Below, piece by piece: positions 12,670 through 23,085 of a stretch of DNA of 64,000 nucleotides (its first letter is position 1; the number at the start of each line of letters is the position of its first letter). The notes beneath the pieces are model-generated. The model was given only the letters and a program-made list of their open reading frames with translations, was not told where the DNA came from and made no database searches. The stretch is from Xylaria sp. FL1777 (taxonomy: Eukaryota; Ascomycota; Sordariomycetes; Xylariales; Xylariaceae), in NCBI GenBank assembly GCA_022578965.1, contig MU400602.1:99664-163663 (forward strand), written 5' to 3'. The translations under genes were made by a program, and so were the position numbers.

Positions 12670-15600
12670 ATATATAAAATCTTGTTTTTATTGCAACAAA
12701 ATTTCTAATTAGCTCTTTCGAAAATAGTTTAAAGTTCTTTTACTTACTTTAGCTAGCGTTAATAAATAAATTCTATACTAAAAAAGTTATAGTTAAACTT
12801 CAATAGTTAGCTAAAATTAGCATTTTTAGATAAATAGCGCTAATAATAGTATAAGCAATTTTAACGTAATTAATATTCAGGTCTTTTTTAATTATGCTTT
12901 TTATTAAAGCTAAAAAATAAAAAGTTATTATTATTACTAAGATTTTTATGTTTTTGTTTTTAACCTAAGTTGCAAAATCGTTTTTCAAGGTCTAAAAAGT
13001 TCCCTTGTTTTTTTAAAAATGTCGTTTTTTAGTTCTTTTGTTTATTTAATTATAAAGTAAAAGTAATACAAGCTATCTTTAATTTTAAAGCAACTTGTTT
13101 GCCTTTATTTTTTTGCTATACAACTTGCTACTTTAGCTCTTTAATTTTAGCTAAAAGCTATGCAATCTATATTTGCAACAGTTAAATATTAGCACCTAAA
13201 GCACTAAATAATCGTTATTTGCTTAAGCCTAGTTCTAGAAATAATTCGTGTTAAATTTGTCCTTAGTTCATTATTAAAGTCTGTTCTAAAGAAAAGCTAT
13301 TAAAAATAGCACTAGCTCGTATAATTAGTTAGTATTTAGCTATTCCGTAATATAACAAAGTATTATAAGTAACCTTATCTTAGAAAGCTTTAAAATTGTT
13401 ACAAGAGGTATAAAGCATTAAAAGTCAAGTATAATAGTTAATATATCTTTAGTTTCATAGTAAATATTTAACAAAACTAAAGCTTAAAAAAGAAAGAAAA
13501 CTCCTATGAAATAAGTATAGAAAAAATATCCTATATATACATATAACCTATAATATGTGCTAAAGTACCTAAGTAGCCTAGTTATAACAAAAAAACAAAA
13601 AAAAATAAAACAAAGCAATAATACTTATACTACTACTATTTAAAAAGCTTATATAAAGTAAGCAAATTAAACTATTAATAAAATTTATTACTATATAAAA
13701 ATATGTTATAATAGCTTTTATAGGTTTATAAACCTTAGGACTTTTTTTTTACTAAAACCTATAAATTTAGTATTATATAATACATAATTAAAATTTAACT
13801 GCAAATATAATGCATAAATAGCATGTGTTATTTTATAATATTATTTTACTAAAGAATTAACTTTTAAACATTAAACTAAGCACTAGTAATATATAAGTAT
13901 ATTAAAATAATAAAACAGAAAACATTAATTCTTTTTTTTTTTTTTAAAAAAAATTTAACTATAAACGTTAAGCATTATTAATATGTGCTATATTATAATT
14001 TTATACTTAGTAGTATATGTTATTTTGTAGCTTTATTTTACTTAGTAACGCATGCTATTTTGTAGTTTTATATCTAGCAGCACGTGCTATTTTGTAGTTT
14101 TATTATAACAATAAAACAAAAAGCGTTAAATTTTCTATTACTTACTTATTGTTTAGGAATAAATTAGCACCTTTTTATTGTTTTTTATTTCCTTAATTTA
14201 GAAGATTTAAAAGCTATAAAACTACGTTGTACTAAATGTAATTTATTAATTATGTTATCTTTAAGAATTTTAAGCATAGGATTAATATTAGCATATATTA
14301 TTATAATACTAAAAGCACATCTAGTAAATTTTAGGTTTAAAAAAACAATAAGTTAAAACTAGATTAATCTTAATATTTAGGTTAAAAAATCTGCATTAAG
14401 GGTTATAAATAGTTTTACTTTTTAAGCTTTTTTTATAACTAAAGTTAAGCCTTTAAAAGCTACAATAATAATTAAAACATAAAAAAGGTATAAGGTTTAA
14501 TTAAATAGCTTTAAAGGTTATTTTGTTTATATATTATTAGCAATAAAATTATATAAAATGTTATACTTAATTAAGCAATAGTTAGTTAGTTATATAATTA
14601 ACTACATTAATATAAATAATTTTATTTAGCTAATATTTTAAAAAGTTTAAATAAATAATTGCTATTGTTTAAATATTGTTAAGTAGTTATATATTTTATA
14701 TTAAATACTTTAATAGTAAGGTTAAAAAAACATAAATGTTGCTTTATGTTTAAAAGAGGTTAAAGTATAGTTTTATTAAAACTTATTTATTTTTATGTAT
14801 TTGTGCTTCGTATTATTATATAATACAAAAGGTTTTATAAAGCAATAAATAGCTAATAAATTATTTCGGATATAAAGGCATATAAAGCTGTAGATTAAAC
14901 TAGGTTTCCTAAAAGAATCCAGAATTACGCTAACGGATACTTTTCCGTTTAAATTTAAACGTTGCTTACTTTTAGGTTTATTACTTAAATACTAAAATTT
15001 TATAGCTTAACTATTTAAACATGATTTAAATAGCTATTGCATTTTTAAACTTAATTTAATGTTATATTATAGCTATTTTAAATCAAAGTATTAGCACTAT
15101 TAAACTTAGCGTATTTTTTATAAGTAATAAAAACTATAGAAATGCTATATAAAAATAGTTTATACTATACTTGATTTTTAATAAAAGTAATTAACATATA
15201 ACCGTTTTTTTTTTTTATTATATAATATTAACTTAACTACTACTTATATAACTAGCATAATGCTTTGCTAAAAAACTAGTTGCAATATTTTTGTTGTTTA
15301 AACCTTAGATTTTTTTTGGTTTAATAACTTATTGCAACATAATAATTTATAGATATTTTTGCAATAGTTTACCTAAAATATAGGTTTTTAATGCTTTTAG
15401 ATTTGCTAGTATATAGATTATTAATGTAAAAAAGCAAACTTTAAATATTTTTAATCCTGTAGCGCAGCTTACTAGTTGTTTGATTTTTTAAAATTAATTA
15501 AACAAATTTGTTTTGTTTGCAAGTTTTAAACTATAAAAACAAATGCGTTTTGCGCTATTTTTATTTCTTACAGCTAAAAGTTTTTTTTTGTTTAATTTAT

Positions 15601-17080
15601 TAATAACGTTTAATGTAACCTTAACTTTTTTATTGCTAGATTTGCTTTTTTATTATTATATAATGTTTTATTTTGCCCTAAAAAATAATATTAGTTAAAA
15701 GAACTTTAAATTATTAGCAATTATTATACTAAGTAAAACAGTATTAAAACTTAATATGTTTAGTTTTAAAATAATTCTTTTGTAAAGTTTTATGTAATAA
15801 CTATTTTATAGCATAACTTTTTATTAAAGTTGCTTATAAAAAAACTAAAGTTTTGCTTTAATATATAAACGCTATAAAAAAAAAATACAAATATTGCAAA
15901 CTACTTAGTACTAGTTTTAATTAATATAAACTAGTTTAATTTAACTATTAAACAAAGATTATTTAATGTGCGTAAAATGCTATAAATAATACTTATTTTT
16001 CTTTTAATTTTTGCATTATTTATTAATAACATTTATGCAATAATTTAATACATTAAGTTAACTAAGTTAATAATACTAATTTAAACTAAAACGAAAATTT
16101 TGCAAAGGTTATTTAATGCTATTTATATTTTTTATATACTATAAAAACCAAAAAGCAGCTCGTATAAATATGCTTATTTTATATTAGATTTATTAACGCT
16201 AAGCAAATATTAAAGTATGCTATAGCTAATTATTTTAACATAAGCTATTCTTATTAATATTTTAAAAAGCTATGTTGTTTTAGTTTTATAAAAAAACAAT
16301 TAATCTTTTTATATATTTTATACAAATATATTATTAAGTTTTATGCTAAAGATTAAAAACAACTAGCAAATGCTTATTGCTAATTAAAAAAACAAATTAT
16401 AGTTTAAAAACAAAATGTTTTATGTATTGCTACTACTTTGCTTTACACGGTTTTTAGTTTGCATAATATTGTTTAAGTTTTTTAAATAAATACTATAAAG
16501 CTTAAACTACAAAATACTAAAAATTTATTATATATATATTGTTAATAAGTTATAAATGCTTTAGCTTAATTAAAGATTAATAATTTATTATATGTAAATA
16601 TTTTTATTAATAATGCAGCGTTAGCTAGTTTTCCGGTTAACAATATATTACTATTATTAATAAATAAAATATGTATTTTTGCTAAAAAAAATCCTAATAT
16701 TGCTTAAGTAAACTATATAACTAACTAAAACTTTATTTTTAATGTACTAATTAAGCAACTATAAAGCTTTTAACATGTTTTTAGTACTAAGCAGCAATAG
16801 TAGCTTAACTTAATAAAACGGAATAATTTAATAAAGTTTAATATATTTGCAGTATTTAATAAAAACAAAAATATCTAAAGAACTAATATTAATAAAAACG
16901 CTATTTTAAAGATTAAAAAAACTATGTTAAGCATAAGTTTTTGTAGCGCTACTTTATTTAAAAGTAATATTAATACTGCTTATTTTATAACAAAAACTAT
17001 TAATTTTACTAAAGTTAATAGTATAAAGTATTTTAAAATATAACAGTACACTAGTTTTATTAACTGCTTTAATAAAGATT
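12670..17080. other. Degraded AT-rich DNA without recognisable genes
   Basis: About 4.4 kb lies between the LTR and the first recognisable Helitron motif. The part at 12,700-13,500 is less mutated than its surroundings and keeps TCG, CCC and GGTC sites, but I see no domain in it. At 14,932-14,949 a 6-bp stem (AACGGA/TCCGTT) closes a 6-nt loop. From about 15,300 on, plus-strand reading becomes more protein-like and may be the N-terminal part of the Helitron protein, but no motif supports this. Confidence 0.5.
13983..14105. repeat. Short tandem array, 32-36 bp units, 3-4 copies
   Basis: The core TATTTTGTAG recurs, with its TTTTGTAG part at 14,023, 14,058 and 14,090. A weaker, more mutated unit precedes it from about 13,983. 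Each unit has a CTTAGTAG or CTAGCAG-like half and a GCATGC or CACGTG-like palindrome just before the core. The later units are less mutated than the first. Confidence 0.75.
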
Positions 17081-18760
17081 TTTACTTAAAGGCATTTTTG
17101 TATTTTTTTTATATAAAAAAAAAAAGGATAAAAACACTTTTGCTATTAAAAATAATATTTATGCTTGTAATACTAACATTAGCTAAAACGTTTAAGTTTA
17201 ATATTATTTTTTGCAATATAAAAGTTGTTATATAACAGATCTTTTTTTTTATTCTTATTTATAAATAATAAAATTTAAAATAATAGCACTTTTATTTTAA
17301 AGGCTTTAATTAAACAAAACGCATAAGCTATAGTTTAAAAAGTATGTTGCTTTTTAAGCTTAGCAGATTTAAATGCTAAAAAGCGCTTTGTTTGCTATTA
17401 TAAATATTATAGCAATTTACATATTAAAACTATACTAAAAAATGTCCAATTAATTAAGTATAAACAGCTTTATTTCTATAAACAGAAAAATATTTTTAAA
17501 AGTTAATTATAATCGCTAATTATTATATATAGCTTACTTATAATTTAGTTTACTATTAATTTTAAGAATTAAAGCAGCTTTATAATTTTTAGAATAGCGC
17601 TTTTTAAAAACTTAGCACAAGCTAAAGCACTAAATAAGTACTAAGTAAGCTTTAATAGTAATTAATAAAGCCTTAAATTCGTTAAAACTATATATTAAGA
17701 TTTTATAGCTACTGCTTAAATGTTTTAAATATATATAAACACGTTTATTAAAAACGTAGTAAAAGCTAAAGCATTTAGTAAAATTGCTGCATATTATAAT
17801 ATAATAAAAAGCAATAGTTAAAAGAGCTTTTATTTATATAAAATATTATAGCTAACTAGCAATATTATAATGCATAAACTAACTAATAACTTAGCTACTA
17901 ATAAAATCTCAGGCTTAAAAAAGCGTATTATTAGCTATATAAATTCTTTTTTTAATAAAGTACGCTATGCTTACTAAGTAATTAAAATTTAAAATATTAA
18001 TAAAAGAAGTAATGTTTAAATAACAATTTAATTAATAATGTTAGCTATGTTACTATTTATATTAATGTTTTAAATATATTAAAGCATCTTTAGTTTAATA
18101 AAACATTATTAATGTTATATATAAAACAGTAGCATGCTTTTTTAAACGCTTGTAATAATTGTTATGCTTATATAAATACTTATTAAAAAGAACTACATAA
18201 AAAAATAGCTTGTTAATTTAGCTATTTTTAAACGTTAGTAAAAGCAACACATATAACTAAAAATAGCTTCGTTAAAATTAAAAAGAACTATTTGCGTGTT
18301 AGCAAAACTAATTTAACTATAGCATTAATATTTTAATGCAACTATAATTTTACATTTTTATAAAAACGCTTTCGAACTTTTTTTATTATATATTATATGC
18401 TAAATTATATAACAAAAGCGCTAATTAAACATTATGAACCTATAGTATTTGCAAAGAAAATCTTAAATCAAATAGCGCAATATTAACAAAAATAACCCTA
18501 TAAAAAAACATAAAAAAAGTAAAAAGCAATTTTATTATGCTATCTTTTATAACAAATAATAAAGCTAACATAGTTTTTTGCAAGTTTATAGCTTTGCTTT
18601 TTAATAAGCTAACAACTGCTTAAAAGCTTTTAGCTATTAAAGTTTATATTAATTTGCTTAAAATGCTAAACTATTATTTATTTATAAAAAACTAAGCTAT
18701 AGTTAACTTTAACTACTTTTATACTTATGCATTAAAGGTTTTTTTATAATGCATAATTAA
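17080..18760 (+). pseudogene. Helitron Rep (HUH endonuclease) region, broken
   Basis: This is the rolling-circle replication initiator half of a Helitron protein. At 17,825-17,857 the codons agc ttt tat tta tat aaa ata tta tag cta act read S-F-Y-L-Y-K-I-L-stop-L-T. Every difference from the expected G-L-H-L-H-G-I-L-W-L-T is one C-to-T or G-to-A change, so this is the HUH motif with its two metal-binding His codons turned to Tyr. About 250 codons upstream, at 17,088-17,135, K-G-I-F-V-F-F-L-Y-K-K-K-K-D fits the Helitron FP-x-(L/F)FP-x-G-x-G type motif with G-to-A and C-to-T changes. Y-Y-I near 18,383, about 185 codons after HUH, is a candidate for the catalytic Tyr region but is weaker. The frame shifts between motifs, so small indels are present as well as point mutations. 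Confidence 0.72.
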
Positions 18761-19949
18761 CTGCTTTAGTTTTAATGCTATTTAGCTACTATTAAACTTA
18801 TTAAGCAGAAAAGGTTAAGTTTTTTTTTATATGTAAGTTTATGCGTATAAAAAAACAATGCTTTAAGACATATGTTTATATAATTATGCAAGCAGCTTTT
18901 ATTTTACAGAAAAACCAAAGAAAGAATTATTACTACATTATTTTCTAATAAACAAAAATACTTCTTTTTTTAAAAAAATAATTCAAAAGCTTATTAATAA
19001 AAAGCAAATTTTAATTTTTAATAAATAACTTATTAACAGCATAAATACAAACAATTTAAATTAGGGCGTTATACTAAAGCTTTTATTATTTGTTTTATAG
19101 TATTGTTTTAGTACTTTAATTAAAATGCTTGCTTTTAAACTTTAAGATTATTATTGCGCTTAGTTAAATAGCAAGCTTTTATTTAAAGTTAAAAATCTAA
19201 ATTAGCTAAAAAAATCAAAAAAAAAAGCAGCAAAAAACGCTAAAGTATAAAAAAATCAACAAGCTAATCTAATAAATAATAATAACTTACTATTTAATAA
19301 TAATTAACAACTAATAAACGTAGAAAAAAACTAGCTAAAAAAATCTTTGCATTTTTTATGCTATAATTTTAACTAGTTTAAACAGTTACTCAAAAAAGTA
19401 AATAAACTACTTAGTATATTAAATAACCTTAAACAACTTATTTAGCAAGCAAACATTAAAAACGTTAAAAATGCGCGTTTTAATATATTTACTAAAAATT
19501 AAACAAATATTTTTAACTAGATAAAAAATAGTAAAAATAATAATAATGTTATACTAGCTAAACAAATTAGCGTTGCACTAATGCAACTAGTACAACCTAA
19601 ATTAGCAACTTTAAAAAACTACATTAAAGAAAAAAATAAGTACATTATTTCAAAAAAACTAAGTTATATATATAACTATAAAAACCTAGTTAAAAAAAAT
19701 AAGTTTATAATACTAAGTTTTAAGTTTAATTAAAACTAATAGTATTTTTAAATATTAGCATTAAATAATTTCGAAAGCAATACTACTTTTATTAAATATT
19801 TTTCTTTAATAAAATACTGCATTATTAGCTATATAATATGTGCAAAAAAAGGTTTAAATGCAAAACAAAGTAAAGCAGTTTTGCTTGTGTGCTAAAAGCT
19901 TAACCTTAATGCTAACGCAATACAAAAAAATGTATTAAGATTACTTATT

Positions 19950-20410
19950 ACTATTGGTTTTTTAAAAAAACAAAGCAGCACTAAAAAATCTGTTGTTATT
20001 TAAGCTATATACAAAGTATTCTTTTAGTTAAAAAAAAAAAACAAAATATTAATTACTGCTTTTATTAAAAGCGCAGTAATAAGTATTAATAATATTATAA
20101 TATATTCAGCAATAAAGTTTAAAGTACATAATAAATAAACTTTTTAAAATTTAACATTAAAAAATAAAAATATTATATAACTATAACAAAATAAGCTTGT
20201 TTTTATTATTAATAAAATTAGCATAGTTTTAGCTAAACTTTTATTCTAAGTTAAAAAAGCTATACGTAAAAACTATAATATAAAAAACAAAAAACAATTT
20301 AGTAGCTTTTTATATATTCTTATAGCTAGCAACTTTGCTTAGTTTTTTTCAATAAGTAACACATTATTAGCTAAAAGTTTAATAAATTTAATAGCTTTTA
20401 CATAAGCAAT
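19950..20410 (+). pseudogene. PIF1-like helicase domain of the Helitron, broken
   Basis: This is a superfamily 1B DNA helicase, the C-terminal half of Helitron transposases. One reading frame (codon starts divisible by 3) carries four motifs. Motif I at 19,974-19,991 reads S-S-T-K-K-S for G-G-T-G-K-S. Motif Ia at 20,052-20,075 reads I-T-A-F-I-K-S-A for I-T-A-P-T-G-S-A, followed by I-Y-S-A for I-H-S-A at 20,100-20,111. Motif II at 20,205-20,228 reads I-I-N-K-I-S-I-V for I-I-D-E-I-S-M-V. Motif III at 20,328-20,354 reads S-N-F-A-stop-F-F-S-I for G-D-F-A-Q-F-F-P-V. Nearly all changes are C-to-T or G-to-A, and the in-frame stops are TAA or TAG. Walker Gly, catalytic Asp-Glu and the motif III Asp are all lost, so it is dead. 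Motifs IV-VI were not found downstream. Confidence 0.88.
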
Positions 20411-20875
20411 ATATAGCTATACTTTAAGTAAACACTTAACGCATAAAAAATAAAAAAAATACTAATAATAAAACTTAAAAAGCAACAATTATAATTTTAG
20501 CAATTAATATATATAAAATATAAATAACAAATATAAAAGTTATATTACTTATAAAGCTATTAAAATTATAAGCAATAGTAATAAAAAAGCAATAACTGCT
20601 TAAATTGCTTGCGTTATTAAAAGAGCTAAAAGCTTAGCACTAATAAAAAACGTTGCAAAATTAGTTTGCTTAAAACAGCAAATAAAAGCATAAAGCAATA
20701 TACAATTGCATAGTTTTTTAAATTAATTCTATTTTAGAACTTAAACTAAAAAAAACTAAAATATACTAAATGCTTAAGCAATAAATAACTTTTTATTGCT
20801 TTATTTTAAGCCTATTAATAGATTTTAACTTATTACACGTAATAATAAGCTATAATATATTATTAACTTTAAAGC

Positions 20876-20909
20876 AGCATAGTTGTTTTTATAGTGTAAT
20901 AACTATGCT
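20876..20909. other. 9-bp perfect hairpin downstream of the helicase remnant
   Basis: AGCATAGTT at 20,876-20,884 is the reverse complement of AACTATGCT at 20,901-20,909, with a 16-nt loop. Helitrons normally carry a hairpin shortly before their 3' CTRR end, so this may mark the 3' end of the element. A CTAA occurs about 30 bases later, farther than usual, so the assignment is tentative. Confidence 0.45.
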
Positions 20910-21896
20910 TTGTTTTTATTTATTTTTTTGTTAAAACATAAGCTAAGTATACTAACAATAAAATACCTTACTACGGTTTAAGAACATTTATATGCATAAA
21001 TAAATACAAATAATAAAAAAAAAAAGGAAAGTTTTTATAAAAACATAAGATTTAACTTAGCTATTTTAGCTTATAATTTATTTAGTAAAAAAATGCTAAT
21101 TATTATAACAACTAACATTTATTCTAGTTTAAGTATAATAAACAGAAGTAAATTTTTAGCAAAGAAGTTTATTTCGTTTTTTATAGCAATATATATTTGC
21201 TTAGCGCTAAATGTTTATTTTTATATAAAACTACTTGCTTATGTTTTTATTAAAAGGGTAAATAATAAAACAATATATTATTTAGCTTTAAAAAGTAGTA
21301 TTATACTACTATTTCTTAGTTCTAAAAAACAAAAAGTAAAAATACTAAAAGTTACTAAATTGCTTGTTATTTTTAGCTAAATAAGCATAGCTTATATAAC
21401 TAGCTTAGCTATAATTAAGTATAAAGCCTAAAGAAAAACGTTCTTTAAAGTTGCTTTATGTTTAAACAAAACAACAAATAGTAGCAAAAAAACTAACAAT
21501 AAAAAAAAAAGCAGCAAAAAATTTTTATTTATATATATCCAATTATTAAAGTTTACTAATTTAAATAGCATATAGTTGCTTAGCAGTATAAAACTAAATG
21601 TTTTTTTAAATACTTGTTTTTCTATTAATTGCTAAGCATTAATAAATAAGTTAAATAATATAAACATAAAAACCAAATTAAAGAACAGATTTATTAATAT
21701 AAAGAAAAAAAAAATATAAAATAATTAAAATTTTATAATATATTAACTACCTGCTAAATAATTTATATACTAAATAAAAAACTAATAGTTTTTAGCTTAA
21801 AGAATTAAATTATAATAACTATAAGCATTAAAATAATAAAGCCTTTAAAAACATAAAATAGCATTATATCTAGTAGTAATATACTATATATATTAG

Positions 21897-22090
21897 TTAA
21901 ACTAATTAATTACTTAATTAATTAGTTAATTAATTAACCGAACTTTTTATATTAACATATTTTACTATATTATAAATAAAGTTTGCTATATTTAAAACCT
22001 TTTAAAAGGTATATAAAGTGGCTAAAGCTTTATACTTAACGTTAAAGTAAATTAATTAATTAATTAATTAATTAATTAATTAATAATATA
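21897..22090. repeat. (TTAA)n tracts flanking a 14-bp palindrome
   Basis: Two TTAA-rich tracts, at about 21,902-21,943 and 22,050-22,085, flank the perfect palindrome ACCTTTTAAAAGGT at 21,997-22,010. The second tract is an almost perfect TTAA microsatellite. The function is unknown. Confidence 0.7.
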
Positions 22091-22869
22091 TTAACTACTA
22101 AAAATGCTTAGCTTAACTGTTTAGTGTGTTTAGTTTATTAACTAAGTTAGCGCTGCTTTAGCAACCCTTATATAAGAGCTGCTTTTATGCTATATGTGCA
22201 TTTATGTTTTTTTTTTGCCACTTTATTTTTTTACTTCTTATAAAAGAGGTGGATTTTTTGTAGTAGTTAGTATGTTTTTTAGCCTACTTACCGTCCTTTT
22301 AAACCTATTAATGGCTAGCTATAGCATTAATAGCATACTAATTAGCTAAATGAACAAATAATGCTTATAAAACAAAAAAAAGAAAGGAAAGTTATTATAT
22401 GTTTTTTAATATTACTTTTTTTTTAATTTAAAGCACTTTTTAAGTTTTAAAGTAGCTAGCTTATAGCGCACTTTAAAACTTGTAAAAAGCTTACATTTTT
22501 TTTAATATATGTGCTTAATTAACTTTTCTGCATATAGCTATATAAAATGTATAAATAAGTAATAAAATAAATTATAATAAGTAAAGTAATTATATAATAT
22601 ATTTAAGCATAGCTTAATTATAATATAGTTAAACAAAAAGTACACTTGTTTTTTTATAAACTTAGTAATAGATTTAAAACATATAAAAAAGACAAACAGT
22701 AAAAGTTATAAAAGTTTAGCATTAATTAAGCATGTTTTATTTAATTATTTTATTCTTTTAATACTAATTAATTTATCGTACTAAAATGTGTATTATATAG
22801 TTTATTTAGTACATAAAAGTATTAAACTAGTGTTTATAGCTATACTACTTCATTTTATGCTACTTTATT

Positions 22870-23085
22870 CTAGTAGTAATAATGAAATTAGTGCTAAGAA
22901 CTAAAAAGTATAGTTATTTTATATCTGAAAAAAAAAAAAAAAAAAAAAAACGCAAAACGCTTATGATTTCTAGCAGTAACAAAAATATTAGCACTACTTA
23001 GGTTATTAATGTAATAAATAATAGCTATATATTTATAAATACTAGCAGTAATAAAAGTAATAGCATTACTTAGGTTATTAAAGCA
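22870..23085. repeat. Imperfect repeat, 40-bp core at 72-bp spacing
   Basis: A core beginning CTAGCAGTAA and ending TTAGGTTATTAA occurs at 22,970 and 23,042, with about 36 of 40 bases alike; three of the differences are transitions. A weaker third copy begins CTAGTAGTAA at 22,870, upstream of the A tract. Confidence 0.65.
22928..22950. repeat. Uninterrupted run of 23 A
   Basis: Positions 22,928-22,950 are all A. This is long even for this composition and sits immediately before the imperfect repeat at 22,970. It could be microsatellite slippage or an old retroposed poly(A) tail; nothing upstream identifies a retroposon. Confidence 0.85.

Larger units (their letters stand above)
17080..20910 (+). 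mobile_element. Fossil Helitron (Rep plus PIF1-like helicase), RIP-mutated
   Basis: A plus-strand coding relic carries, in order, a Helitron N-terminal-type motif near 17,088, the HUH rolling-circle motif at 17,825, a candidate catalytic Tyr region near 18,383, and a PIF1 helicase domain at 19,950-20,410. This order is that of the single Rep-Hel protein of Helitrons, which transpose by a rolling-circle mechanism. A 9-bp hairpin follows at 20,876-20,909. The outer limits are not defined: I could not identify the 5' TC or the 3' CTRR end, and the N-terminal 300-400 residues probably extend upstream of 17,080. No second copy is visible in this window. Confidence 0.8.

Noticed and set aside
21093..21380. 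95-codon open frame on plus starting with ATG
   Set aside because: It is hydrophobic and low in complexity, with no domain or conserved neighbour. A frame of this length is borderline-expected by chance in 64 kb of such DNA over six frames.
22012..22030. TAAAGTGGCTAAA resembling the start of the family A LTR
   Set aside because: Similarity stops after about 14 bases; the rest of the LTR is absent.
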